This document shows positions 10,111 to 19,521 of a DNA stretch of 64,000 nucleotides, in pieces. A model generated the notes under the pieces. That model was not told the origin of the DNA. It saw only the letters and a program-made list of their open reading frames with translations, and made no database searches. The stretch comes from Devosia aurantiaca (GTDB lineage Bacteria > Pseudomonadota > Alphaproteobacteria > Rhizobiales > Devosiaceae): assembly GCF_011058215.1 (NCBI RefSeq), contig NZ_JAALFG010000003.1, forward strand, positions 124,001 through 188,000, given 5' to 3'. Numbering within the stretch: the stretch's first letter is position 1; each line of letters starts with the position of its first letter. The position numbers and the translations under genes were made by a program.

Positions 10111-10592
10111 TACGAAAGCGTCGGCAGGAGCGCATCCAGCTGTTCGAACTGCTCCGGCGCGCCGTCGAGCCCGCCCTGGTTGGCTTCGAGCGCTTCCTTG
10201 CTGGGATAAGTCTCGCTGAAGGTCAGGTGCGTCTTGCCGTCCTTCTCGACGAAAGTCACCGTCGATACGGCGCCGTCCTCGCTTTCCTCATTGGACCAGA
10301 CGATCCGCTCGGACGGCACGACGTCGATATATTTGCCATGGAACGCGAAGCTGGTTTCGGCGCTCTCGCCGAATTCGAGCCGATACGTGCCGCCGGTGCG
10401 CACATCCATTTCGCAGGAACGCAGCGTCGCCCCGAGCGACTTGGGCACCCACCACTTGGCAAAGAGCTCGGCATTGCTCCACGCCTTGAACACGACCCGC
10501 GCCGGCGCATCGAAGGTGCGGGTTACGGCGACCTCCGTGTCCGACACCCGTCTGACCACGGTCTGGCTATCCATTGGCTTGTCATTCATCAT
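10110..10592 (-). CDS. SRPBCC/AHSA1 (START-like) domain protein
   Basis: Small 160-residue protein of the activator-of-Hsp90-ATPase-1-like family (helix-grip fold). Typical features are TRTFDAPARVVFKAWSNAE near residue 25, KWWVPK near 47, GGTYRLEF near 67 and SERIVWSNE near 93. These proteins form a ligand-binding cavity; the ligand here is unknown. The gene overlaps the upstream ArsR gene by about 11 bases and has an AGGAG sequence just before its ATG-ATG start. ArsR plus AHSA1 is a recurrent bacterial pair, so the repressor probably controls both genes. Confidence 0.85.
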   Translation of the reverse strand: MMNDKPMDSQTVVRRVSDTEVAVTRTFDAPARVVFKAWSNAELFAKWWVPKSLGATLRSCEMDVRTGGTYRLEFGESAETSFAFHGKYIDVVPSERIVWSNEESEDGAVSTVTFVEKDGKTHLTFSETYPSKEALEANQGGLDGAPEQFEQLDALLPTLS

Positions 10593-10932
10593 TCTTCTCC
10601 TGACGTTTGAGTTCTTCCACGACCCTGTCCAGCCGGTCGAAGCGCGCGTCCCACAGCCTGCGGTACTGCTCGATCCATGCCACTTCCTGCTCGAGCCGGC
10701 TGCTCCCTAGCCGGCAGGTGCGCACCCGCCCGACCTTTTCGGTGGTCACGAGGCCTGCCTGCTCGAGCACGCCGATATGCTTTTTCATCCCCGTCAGCGT
10801 CATGCCGAACTTGTCGGCAAGGTCGCTGACCGAAGCGTCGGACCGCCCGAGCTGTTCGAGCACGCCCCGCCGCGTGGCGTCGGAAAGCGCGGCAAAGGAC
10901 GTATCGAAACGAGCATGCTGAAGCTGAACCAT
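10582..10932 (-). CDS. ArsR-family winged-helix transcriptional regulator
   Basis: Dimeric repressor-type DNA-binding protein. From the ATG at 10932 it begins MVQLQHARFDTSFAALSD and continues with DATRRGVLEQLG. The helix-turn-helix is VSDLADKFGMTLTGMKKHI, followed by the wing EKVGRVRTCRL. I prefer this start over an in-frame one at 10983 because the ArsR fold begins directly after it. No paired Cys of the metal-sensing subclass is present, so it is probably one of the non-metal ArsR proteins associated with AHSA1 partners. Confidence 0.85.
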   Translation of the reverse strand: MVQLQHARFDTSFAALSDATRRGVLEQLGRSDASVSDLADKFGMTLTGMKKHIGVLEQAGLVTTEKVGRVRTCRLGSSRLEQEVAWIEQYRRLWDARFDRLDRVVEELKRQEKNDE

Positions 10933-11033
10933 ATAGTTCAGTATCGCGTTGCTCCGGACCACACAAGTGGAAAGGTCCTTCAAAGGAATTATTAGCGGCT
11001 TCTGCTTATGCTGGGCCGGGGACTTAAATCGAC

Positions 11034-12385
11034 ATGCATGCAGCGCAAGCCATTCACCTTTCGGACGTCGTCGGCGCGCTCAGCCTTGCGCTCGACATCA
11101 CCGAAGGCCAGCCCGTGGGGCATGCGCTGCGCTGTTGCTGGATCGGCATGCATCTGGGCGAGCGCATCGGCCTCTCGCCCGAGGAACTCTCTGACCTCTA
11201 TTATACGCTGCTGCTCAAGGACATTGGCTGCAGCTCCAATGCCGCCCGCATTTGCCGCCTCTACCTCACTGACGACCTGAGCTTCAAAGGCGCCTACAAA
11301 TTCGTCGACACGCGGCTGCCGGAGGTCATGCGCTTTCTCGTGGCCCACACCGGTCGCAATTCGGGCATGATCGAGCGTTTGCAAGCCATGGTCCACATTG
11401 CCCGCAACGGCGGCGAAATCGCTCGCGAATTGGTGGAAACCCGCTGTCACCGCGGCGCCGATATTGCCCGCTCCATGCGCTTTTCCCACGCCGTCGCCAA
11501 TGGCATTCTTGATCTCGACGAACATTGGGACGGCACCGGCCAGCCCCTGCGGCGCGTGCGCGAAGAAATTTCGATCTTCTCGCGCATTGCGCTTCTCTCA
11601 CAGGTCGTGGACGTCTTCTTCATGCGCGGCGGCGCCTCTGCAGCGATCGCCGAAGCCCGTGACCGCTCAGGCCGCTGGTTTGATCCGGTCCTCGTCGAAA
11701 CCCTTGAAAGCTTCGCCGATCGGCCTGACATCTGGGCCGCCATGCGCAGCAATGACCTTGTCGACCGCGTCAGCGCGCTCGAACCACAAAGCCTCGTGCG
11801 CGAAATTGACGAGTCCTATCTCGACGACATTGCCGCCGGCTTTGCCAAGGTCGTCGACGCCAAAAGCCCTTATACCGCCGGCCACAGTGACCGCGTCGCG
11901 CTGTTCTCCGATCTTATAGCCGAGCACATGGGCTACGATGCACCCAGCCGGCGCACCCTGCGTCGGGCAGCACTGCTGCACGATATCGGCAAGCTCGGCG
12001 TCTCCAACACCATCCTCGACAGTCCCGGCCGTCCCAGTGCCGAAGACTGGGCCGAGATCAAGCGCCACCCGGAGATGGGCCGCAACATCCTTCTCAAGAT
12101 CGTGGCGCTCAAGGACACCGCAACCATCGCCGGCAGCCACCATGAACGGCTCGACGGCCGGGGCTACCCGCTCGGTCTGAAATCCCCGAGATCAACATGG
12201 AAACCCGCATCGTCACGACGGCCGACGTCTTTGACGCGCTGACCGCCGACCGTCCTTACCGAAAGGCCATGTCGGTGTCCGATGCCCTTGCCATCATGCG
12301 CAAGGATCTCGACAAGGCCATCGACCGGCGCTGCTACAACGCCTTGGTCCAAGGCCTCGACAGAATGCAGGATATCGCCGCTTAA
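11034..12385 (+). CDS. HD-GYP domain protein, likely cyclic-di-GMP phosphodiesterase (one frameshift)
   Basis: A 450-residue protein with two HD-like halves. The C-terminal half has an intact HD-GYP domain: GHSDRVALFS, LLHDIGKLGV near residue 320, and HHERLDGRGYPLGL near residue 370. The N-terminal half looks like a degenerate copy: the HD position reads LLKDIGCSS and the GYP position DEHWDGTGQP. The frame breaks in the C4 run at 12184-12187. One extra C joins the conserved INMETRIVTTADVFDALTADRPYR tail, which ends at 12385. The gene is divergent from arsR and its last 4 bases overlap the convergent DUF2188 gene. Confidence 0.87.
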
Positions 12386-12642
12386 GGCGCGTCGTCTTCG
12401 AGCTCGTCCTCGACCACCGCGTCCGGTCGATCGCCGCCGGAAGCAAATTCTTCCTTCCAGGTGCCATCGGCTTCCTCGTAGAGGATCTGCTCGTCTTCGC
12501 CGCTCAGCTGCTGGCGCTGGGCCGCGCTTTCCGCCGCCTTGTGCGCTTCGTCATGGCTGACAAAAGTCTCGGAAAACACGTCGCCGACCTTGTAGGCGAA
12601 GCCGCCATCATGCTCGACGATCTCATAGGTGACCTTGGCCAT
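12382..12642 (-). CDS. DUF2188 domain protein
   Basis: Acidic 86-residue protein. The pattern YEIVEHDGGFAYKVGDVFSE, followed by a SHDEAHKAAESAAQRQQ helix, matches the short DUF2188 fold (b-strand pair plus helix). The C-terminal third has YEEADGTWKEEFASGG and an acidic tail. Function is unknown. It stands alone and converges with the HD-GYP gene with a 4-base overlap. Confidence 0.7.
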   Translation of the reverse strand: MAKVTYEIVEHDGGFAYKVGDVFSETFVSHDEAHKAAESAAQRQQLSGEDEQILYEEADGTWKEEFASGGDRPDAVVEDELEDDAP

Positions 12643-12712
12643 TCTTGCGCTCCTGTTGACGGCACTCTGTGGTGCCTGCCGCAGGATAATGCGCTACTGC
12701 CGACTTCGTTCG

Positions 12713-12943
12713 CTACTTGCCGGCCCAGGCATTCACATGCCGCAGCTGTCGCGAGCGCTGCAGCAAAAAGCCCGAAAGCAGTCCTTTGACGGTCTCCGCT
12801 GCGGGCTTCCGGCCCAGCGGCATCTCCATCACCTTGCCCTCGATCTGCGCATGAATAACATCACGCTCGACGAAGTAACTCGCCTGATAGCGATGCCCGT
12901 CCTGCTCGACCGTCACGTCCAAAACTTGGGATTGTCGTTCCAT
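12713..12943 (-). CDS. Conserved-looking small hypothetical protein
   Basis: I do not recognise a named family. From the ATG at 12943 it encodes 76 residues beginning MERQSQVLDVTVEQDGHRYQ, with a b-rich half and a basic tail ending RHVNAWAGK. Codon use is like its neighbours. The in-frame start at 12997 would add a low-complexity lead and is less likely. It lies in the same orientation as the DUF2188 gene, 70 bases upstream of it. Confidence 0.55.
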   Translation of the reverse strand: MERQSQVLDVTVEQDGHRYQASYFVERDVIHAQIEGKVMEMPLGRKPAAETVKGLLSGFLLQRSRQLRHVNAWAGK

Positions 12944-13025
12944 TATTAAAGTCCTCCGCCGCCACGCAAGCATGGAAGCGGAAAGCTTTAACGTCAATTA
13001 ACGGACGTTAACGAATGCCGAAGAA

Positions 13026-14035
13026 TTACAAGGCAGCCGCCACCGCCGAAGAGTGCTGCGACCGGCCCTTTACCGCCGGATTGCTCCGCAACTGGCCGGC
13101 AAACCAGGGAATGGTCATTGCCAAGCCCTCTGAAAGCGACACCCGCGGCTCCCAGCCCAGCACTTCCTTGGCCCGGCTGATATCCGGCCGGCGCCGCTGC
13201 GGGTCATCGATTGGCAAGGGCAGGTGGACGAGCCTCGATCGGCTCTCGGTCATCTCCAGCACTAGGCCCGCCAAGTCACCGATGGTGAACTCGCCCGGAT
13301 TGCCGACATTGACCGGCTTACCCGGATTGGGCGCAACATTCATCAGCGCAACCAGGCCCGCCACGAGATCGCTCACGTAGCAGAACGAGCGCGTTTGCTC
13401 CCCGGTGCCATAGATCGTCAGGTCATCGCCCCGCAGCGCCTGGATGATGAGGTTGGAGACGATACGCCCATCATCCGGGCTCATGCGAGGCCCATAGGTA
13501 TTGAAAATCCGCACCACCCGCGCATCGACCCGCCCCATGCGCAGCATGTCGAAACACAGCGTCTCCGACGCCCGTTTGCCCTCGTCATAGCAGGCGCGCG
13601 GCCCGGTACAGTTCACATGGCCCCAATAATCCTCGTGCTGCGGATGCTGCTCGGGATCGCCATAGACCTCGCTGGTCGATGCCTGGAGGAAGCTTGCCCC
13701 ATGCTGTTCGGCTAGCTTGAGCAGATTTGCCGTGCCCACGACGCTAGTCATCATCGTGTGGATCGGATTGGCCTGATACTGCGGCGGCGAAGCCGGGCAG
13801 GCGAGGTTGTAGACTTGGTCGAGCTTGCTATCGACCGCGAAGACCTCACAAATATCCGCTTCGATCAGGCTGAAGTCGGGATGGTTGTCGAGCGCCTCGA
13901 CATTGCGCGCCGACCCGGTCTGAAAATTGTCGACGCAGATGACCCGGTGCCCGTCTGCCAGCAATGCATCGCAAAGATGCGACCCGACGAAGCCGGCACC
14001 CCCGCCACCAAAACCGTCTTTCGTTCTTCGCTCAT
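13026..14035 (-). CDS. UDP-glucuronate decarboxylase / NAD-dependent epimerase (UDP-xylose synthase type, one frameshift)
   Basis: Short-chain dehydrogenase of the UXS family, which converts UDP-glucuronate to UDP-xylose. Hallmarks are GGAGFVGSHLCDALL at the NAD site, VYNLACPASPPQYQ, ASTSEVYGDPEQHPQ, and the catalytic YDEGKRASE after GPRAC. The frame breaks in the C5 run at 13999-14003. With one more base the gene starts MSEERKTVLVAGGAG at 14035 and is 336 residues, a normal length. It is the last gene of a seven-gene minus-strand operon. The UDP-glucose dehydrogenase at 21005 would supply its substrate. The exact product is inferred from family. Confidence 0.85.
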
Positions 14036-14046
14036 GCATTCGCCTT

Positions 14047-15134
14047 TCAGGCCGAGGGACGGATCGCCGATCGCTCATGGCCGAGCATGGACAAAAGCTC
14101 CCCGGCACGCGCGGTCCCGGTATGCTCGGCCAGCACATAGCGCCGTGCCGAAGCCGCCATGGCGTTGCGCTCCGAAGCCGAGGTCCGCTCCAGCGCCCGA
14201 ACCACGTCGTCCGATGATTGTGCCAAGACGATCGAGTCAGCCGGGAACATCTGGTCCAGCCCCTCCCAAATATCGCTGATGACCGGCGTGCCGCAAGCAC
14301 CCGCCTCAAATAGCCGAACGCTGGGCGACCACCCGGCCGCCACCATGTCGACACGCGTCACGTTAAGCGTAAATCGCTGCCGATTGTAGAACGAACGGTG
14401 CTCGGCCGGCGGGAGGTGCTCGATCCGCTCCACGTTTTCCGGCCACTCGATGTCGCTTGGAAACTGCGATCCTGCCACCACGAACCGCATCCGCGGCAGC
14501 CGCCGCGCCGGCTCGAGCAACAGCCGCTCCAGTATCGGCTGCCGATCGACGCTATAGGTCCCCAGATACCCTAGGTCCCATTCCGGTGCCTCGCCGGTCG
14601 GCCCATAGCGGTCCGCATCGACCGAACAGTAAAGCGGCAATGCCGTTTTGGCGCCGAACTCCGTCTGCAGCCGCTCCAGTGTCGGCCCGCCCGAAAACGA
14701 AAAATAGCTGTCGAATAACGGGATCTGCCGCCGCGCCAGATAGTCCTCGTCCCCGCGCACAAGCTTTGCCAGGGTCACCGGCGTATCGATGTCGTAAAAA
14801 TGCCAGCTCTTGAGCTTCAGCCGCTCCAGCGCATCAATCACAGTCACCCCGTCGGGCACATAGGATCCGGCGATCACCGCCCCAGCGCTCTTGAGCTGTA
14901 CCCCGTACTTCTCGATCAGCTCATCGACGCTCGTGTAATAGGCGAGCGTACAAAAATCCGGATGCGGCATGTCGCGATTATTCGCGTACCAGGGCACATC
15001 GCGCTCCAGAAACAGCACCCGCTGCCCATGCGTGCGCAAGCCCCGGATCAGCGCCCGAAACGTCGTTGCGTGCCCATTCCCCACGATGACGAGAGCGACA
15101 GCCCGACAAAGACGATGTCGTAGGGCGCGCTCAT
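14047..15134 (-). CDS. CgeB-like glycosyltransferase (one frameshift)
   Basis: Glycosyltransferase with a C-terminal CgeB-type (group 1-like) domain: LYCSVDADRYGP, WDLGYLGTYSVDRQPILE, and SVRLFEAGACGTPVISD near residue 275, followed by WEGLDQMF. The true start is the ATG at 15134, giving MSAPYDIVFVGLSLSSSWGN. The frame is lost in the C4 run at 15079-15082, where one base restores continuity into GHATTFRALIRGL. The restored length is 362 residues. The start overlaps the stop of the next gene upstream by 4 bases (ATGA). Sugar donor and acceptor are unknown. Confidence 0.85.
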
Positions 15135-16222
15135 TCAGCCGCCTCCACCTGCCGCCGCTGCGCCGAGCGGAACACGCGGTCCGCATCCTCGGCGCGATGC
15201 GCATATGTATGCTCACGCAGCACCCGCTCCAGCGCCGCCGCGCCGATCTGCTTGGCCCGCTCCGGTGTCAGTTCGGCCATGATCTGGCTAACATCCTTGC
15301 CGTCCCGCGCCACCAAGATTTCTTGGTCCGGCAGGAAGAATTGCGGAATGCCTTCCCAATAGTCGGTGATGAGGCAAGCGCCCGCACCGGCCGCTTCGAA
15401 CACGCGCGTTGCCGGTGAAAACCCGATCTCTGCCATGCTTTCCCGAGAAATGTTGAGCACCGCCTTAGGGGTGTTGTTGAAGGCATTGTGGTCCGCCGTC
15501 CCCACATGGCCGAGATAGCTCACATTGGTGGCCATCACCTTGTCGCCCCAGCCCGAACCACCGAGCAGGAACCGCTGCTTGGGCGTGCGGATGGCCGGCA
15601 CCAGGAAGAACTCTTCCACCCGCGCTTCCCGATCCGGCAAGCGGTTCCCTAGAAACCCGAGATCGCCAGCAAACCTCGGATTCGGCTCGACCGGAAAATG
15701 CGTCGACGGATCGAGCGCATTGTAGATCGGGATGCAATCATGCGCCCCCATCGCCAGATAGGCCGCGATCACCGGCTCGCCGCCACCATAGGTGAGGACA
15801 AGGTCGATCGTCTCCAGCGCCTTGCGGAGCGGATGCTCCGAATTGGCGCGCAACTCGGCCAGGGTTGCCGGCGCATCCACGTCCCAGAAGATGCGCAAAG
15901 CATGCGGCGAGGCATGCGACAACACCTGTTCCAGCAGCAGATCGTCCTCGAAGCCGACCCCGCTCGCCTTGATGACGATATCGGCGTGGCGCGCCTCCGC
16001 CGCCACCTGCTTCAGCGCCTCGACCGTGCCTTCATAGACCACGACCTTGCACCAATCGGGCGGATCGATGTCGCGGTTTTTCTGCCGGTCGTAAACATCG
16101 GGCTCGTAGAAGGTGATGTCATAGCCCTTGGCGCTCAACGCCCGCAGCATGCCGCGATAATAGGTGGCTGCGCCGTTCCAGTAGGCGGAAAGAATGCTCG
16201 ATCCATAAAAGGCGATCTTCAT
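15131..16222 (-). CDS. CgeB-like glycosyltransferase
   Basis: A 363-residue glycosyltransferase paralogous to its neighbours at 14047 and 16219. It starts MKIAFYGSSILSAYWNGAAT. It carries RIFWDVDAPATLAELR near residue 112, YNALDPSTHFP near 170, GDLGFLGNRLPDREARVEEF near 185, and the donor-site signature TRVFEAAGAGACLITDYWEG near 275. It has stop-start overlaps with genes on both sides (15131-15134 and 16219-16222), so it belongs to one tightly coupled operon. Specificity cannot be read from the sequence. Confidence 0.87.
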   Translation of the reverse strand: MKIAFYGSSILSAYWNGAATYYRGMLRALSAKGYDITFYEPDVYDRQKNRDIDPPDWCKVVVYEGTVEALKQVAAEARHADIVIKASGVGFEDDLLLEQVLSHASPHALRIFWDVDAPATLAELRANSEHPLRKALETIDLVLTYGGGEPVIAAYLAMGAHDCIPIYNALDPSTHFPVEPNPRFAGDLGFLGNRLPDREARVEEFFLVPAIRTPKQRFLLGGSGWGDKVMATNVSYLGHVGTADHNAFNNTPKAVLNISRESMAEIGFSPATRVFEAAGAGACLITDYWEGIPQFFLPDQEILVARDGKDVSQIMAELTPERAKQIGAAALERVLREHTYAHRAEDADRVFRSAQRRQVEAAE

Positions 16223-17348
16223 GGCGTAGTCTCCAGATCGTCGAGATGTGTGGTGACGCGGGCGGTGCCCACCTGACCCAGAATGCCCAGCAACTCGTCG
16301 ACGCGGTGCCGGCAGGTATGGCGCGAAAGGATCGTTTCGAGGCCGCTCGCCGCCAGTTCGCGGCCGAGATCACGGTTTTCGATCACATCGCGCAACAGCC
16401 GCTGCATCTCTTCTCCGTCTTGCGCAAAGAGGAAGTCCTTGCCCGGGCGAAACAGGTCCTCGGCATCTTCCCACGGCGCCGACAAGAGCGGAATGCCGCA
16501 GGCCAGCGCTTCAAAGACGCGGATGGTGGGAATGCCCGGCAGCGACTGCACATAGGGCCGCCGCGGAATGTGCATGGTCACCTTATGCGCGGCAAAAGCC
16601 TTGGGCGCATCGGCATTGGCAATCCAGCCGCCGTAATGGAGCCCAGCGCGCTTCACCGCCACAATTGCCTCTTCTGAATATCGAACGCCCCGGATCGTCC
16701 CAGAAAGCTGGAGCGCCGCCGCCGGTTCGATCAAAAATTCACTGATCTCGGCCGTGCGCTCGTTGTCGCCCCAATTGCCGATCCAGATCAGGTTCTTCCG
16801 GCGCTCGATCTCGGGCATCGGGTGAAACAGCGCGTCATCCGCCGCCTCATGCCACGTGAACACCTGCTTGCCCCAGCCGGCATCGAGATAGCGCTGCCGC
16901 AGCGTCTCGCCGAAGGCCAGGACCCCGTCATAGTCGCGCAACTGCAGCCCGGCGATATCGCCCTCGGCCGATACCGCCCGGTGGTGGGTGTCATGGAACA
17001 AGAGGGTAAAGTTCGCCCCGCCAGCGCGTATGCGACCGATTTCCTCGACCAGCGCCGGATCGGTCCATTCATGCACGACGACCACATCGGCCTCTGCCAA
17101 TGCGGCTTCGTGGTCGAAATCGGATCCATACTGTCGCGACTCGAGCTCCGGAAAGTCCGTCGCGAAGCGGTCGATTGCGGCCTGTCCCTGCGTCTCCAGC
17201 AGGTTTGTGCGGCTCAAGCATCCACCGGCTCCAGCGCCAGCGCCGAATGCCCGCGGCGTACCAGGTCACGCATGACCCCTCGCAAGAAATGCGCATTGCC
17301 GTGGTTCCAGTCCGAAACGAGCGAATGGGTGTAAAAAACAAACCGCAA
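16219..17348 (-). CDS. CgeB-like glycosyltransferase (one frameshift, probable TTG start)
   Basis: Third CgeB-like glycosyltransferase of the operon, with VVVVHEWTDPALVEEI, HDTHHRAVS, LIWIGNWGDNERT and the donor-site segment TIRVFEALACGIPLLSAPWE near residue 300. The in-frame ATG at 17217 would omit an obvious N-terminus. In another frame the DNA upstream encodes RFVFYTHSLVSDWNHGNAHF, RGVMRDLVRRG and ALALEPVDA, and one added base at about 17215 joins the two. The start is then most likely the TTG at 17348, 2 bases after the upstream stop, giving 376 residues. The operon position supports this. Confidence 0.8.
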
Positions 17349-17350
17349 AA

Positions 17351-18475
17351 CTAGGCCCCCCGTTCATGGGCGGGCTGTAGCAGCCCATCGTATACGTCTT
17401 GCATCGCCGTCACTTGCGCATCGATCGAATACCGTGCTGACCGCGCCTTTGCCCGCTGTGCATAGTCGGCCCGCAAGTCATCATCATCCGCTAGCCGGTT
17501 GATCGCCGCTGCAAACCCCGCCGCATCATCCGGCGCCGCAAACAGCGCCGCCCCGTCCCAGAGCTCGCGATAGGTCGCAATATCGGCCAGCACCAGCGCC
17601 GCTCCGGCCCGGGCGGCCTCCAGGGGCGCCAGCCCAAACGGCTCATAGCGCGAGGGCGAAGCAAGGATTGCTGCTTGCGCCACCCTTCTGGCGAGCTCGT
17701 CATGCGGCACGTGTCCGAGCGCTTCAACGTTGTGCAGCGCCAGATGCTGCCCATTGGGTCCGTTCTGCGTTCCCGCCATCACCACCGGCCAGTTCGTCTC
17801 GGCGGCGGCAGCATCCAGCAAAGCGCCGTTCTTTCCGTCATCCCACCAGCGCCCAGCGGCAAAAACCACATGCTCCTTGGCTACCGGCTCGACCTCTAGG
17901 TTTGAGCCATTCAGCACCACCTCGAGCCCTTCGATCTCGCCGTAGCTCTGCCGCAGCATCTGCGCATGCGACTGGCTCGGCGCGATCACCGCATCCGCCG
18001 CCGTCATCCCATCGCGGTTGCGCCGGAACTGCCACTCCCAGTCCGGCGGTACTGGCGTGCCCCGAACTCCGGCAAACCAGGTCACCACGCAGGAATGCGA
18101 CACAACCAGAACCGGCACGTCGAGCGTCAACCCCGCCGCTTGCGACGGCAGGTTGAGGTGCACAAGGTCGATGCCAGCGCTTTCAACGATCTCGCTCAGC
18201 AATTGCGGAATGCGGTCGAGCTGCGTCTCGTCATCGGTCGTCCAGTCGAGCGGCGCGTCCCGCCACAGCAATTGCCCGATCCGCTCCGCCTCGCTGCTTT
18301 GCGCGGGCGAGGGTTCGGGTCCGAAGCCTACAAAGGTGAAGCGATAGCCTACGCGCGACAGGCCTGCGGCGAGGTCCATGGCATAGCGCCACACACCGCC
18401 AACGGCATCGACGCTCATCAGGATGTGCCTGGCTGACTGTCCCGCCAGTGGAGCGACCAGGGAGGCAGCGTTCAT
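17351..18475 (-). CDS. Glycosyltransferase family 4 protein
   Basis: GT-B glycosyltransferase of 374 residues from the ATG at 18475, which overlaps the upstream stop (ATGA). Features are HILMSVDAVGGVWRYAMDLA near the N-terminus, VLVVSHSC, DAVIAPSQSHAQML near residue 180, VFAAGRWWDDGKN near 220, and the nucleotide-sugar site ILASPSRYEPFGLAPLEAAR near 285. It differs from its three CgeB-like neighbours in being a classical group 1 enzyme. The acceptor is unknown; it probably builds the same glycan. Confidence 0.88.
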   Translation of the reverse strand: MNAASLVAPLAGQSARHILMSVDAVGGVWRYAMDLAAGLSRVGYRFTFVGFGPEPSPAQSSEAERIGQLLWRDAPLDWTTDDETQLDRIPQLLSEIVESAGIDLVHLNLPSQAAGLTLDVPVLVVSHSCVVTWFAGVRGTPVPPDWEWQFRRNRDGMTAADAVIAPSQSHAQMLRQSYGEIEGLEVVLNGSNLEVEPVAKEHVVFAAGRWWDDGKNGALLDAAAAETNWPVVMAGTQNGPNGQHLALHNVEALGHVPHDELARRVAQAAILASPSRYEPFGLAPLEAARAGAALVLADIATYRELWDGAALFAAPDDAAGFAAAINRLADDDDLRADYAQRAKARSARYSIDAQVTAMQDVYDGLLQPAHERGA

Positions 18476-19521
18476 GCCTGGACCTGTCGTGCCTGATCCC
18501 TCACCGCGCTTTCGCGTGCCATCAACCAATCGGCAAGATCTTGCAGCCCGTCATGCCAGTTGACACGTGCGCGCCAGCCGAGTTCAGCCTTGAGCCGGCT
18601 GGTTTCGGCAACGAAATAAAGCTGATCGCCCTCGCGCCAGGCCTCGTGCGAAACCTCGACCTTGCGCCCGACCAGCTTGCCGATCTCGGCCAGAACCATG
18701 TTGAGGCTGACCGCATTCTTTGGTCCCCCACCAAGGTTGAAGGCCCGTCCGCGAACTTTTGAGATGTTCGCCAACGCTGCCTTATACGCGGCCACCGCAT
18801 CGCTCACATGCAGCACATCCCGCACCTGCTTGCCGTCGCCATATATGGTGACGCCTTCGCCGCGCAGCGCCCGGATCAAAAAGTGCGCCACCCAGCCCTG
18901 ATCCTCGGTGCCGAACTGGCGTGGACCATAGATGCAACTCATGCGCAAGACGGCCGTCGGAATGTCATAGGAGCGCTGGTAGTCGAGCACGTATTGGTCG
19001 GCGACACCCTTGGAGCAGCCATAGGGCGTGCAGAAATCGAGCCGCCGGTCCTCGTTGATGCCGCGCGCGCGGATCAGCTCGTCAGCCGGCACGTGCTGCC
19101 CGTGCAGTTCGTAGAGCCGCAGGTCATCGAGCCCGCCATAGACCTTGTTTGTGCTCGAAAAGATCACCGGTGCCTTGCGGCCGGCCTTGCGCACTGCCTC
19201 GAGCACATTGATCGTGCCGCGCGCATTGACGTCGAAATCCTCGATCGGATCGACAAGGCTCGTCGTCACCGCCGTTTGCGCCGCAAAATGGAATACGGCG
19301 TCGGCCTTGGCCAGGACCGGCTCGATCGCACCAGGATCGCGGATATCAGCCACCACCACCTGCAACTGATCGCTGTATTGATCCTTGAGCCAATCAAGGT
19401 TTTGGCTGACGCCATTGCGGCTGAGATTGTCGAGGATGGTGACGCTCTCGCCGTCGCTCAGCAACGCATCGGCGAGGTTGCTCCCGATAAAACCGGCCCC
19501 GCCGGTAATAACAGTCGTCAT
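18472..19521 (-). CDS. NAD-dependent epimerase/dehydratase, CDP-paratose 2-epimerase-like
   Basis: Extended short-chain dehydrogenase of 349 residues. It has GGAGFIGSNLADALL, ILDNLSRNGVSQNLDWL, HFAAQTAVTTSLVDP, FSSTNKVYGGL, and the catalytic YGCSKGVADQYVLDY. The segment MSCIYGPRQFGTEDQGWVAH with YGDGKQVRDVLHV is strongly reminiscent of CDP-tyvelose (paratose) 2-epimerases. No CDP-paratose pathway genes are in the window, so another nucleotide sugar with the same chemistry is possible. It overlaps both neighbours by 4 bases and is second in the minus-strand operon. Confidence 0.83.
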   Translation of the reverse strand: MTTVITGGAGFIGSNLADALLSDGESVTILDNLSRNGVSQNLDWLKDQYSDQLQVVVADIRDPGAIEPVLAKADAVFHFAAQTAVTTSLVDPIEDFDVNARGTINVLEAVRKAGRKAPVIFSSTNKVYGGLDDLRLYELHGQHVPADELIRARGINEDRRLDFCTPYGCSKGVADQYVLDYQRSYDIPTAVLRMSCIYGPRQFGTEDQGWVAHFLIRALRGEGVTIYGDGKQVRDVLHVSDAVAAYKAALANISKVRGRAFNLGGGPKNAVSLNMVLAEIGKLVGRKVEVSHEAWREGDQLYFVAETSRLKAELGWRARVNWHDGLQDLADWLMARESAVRDQARQVQA

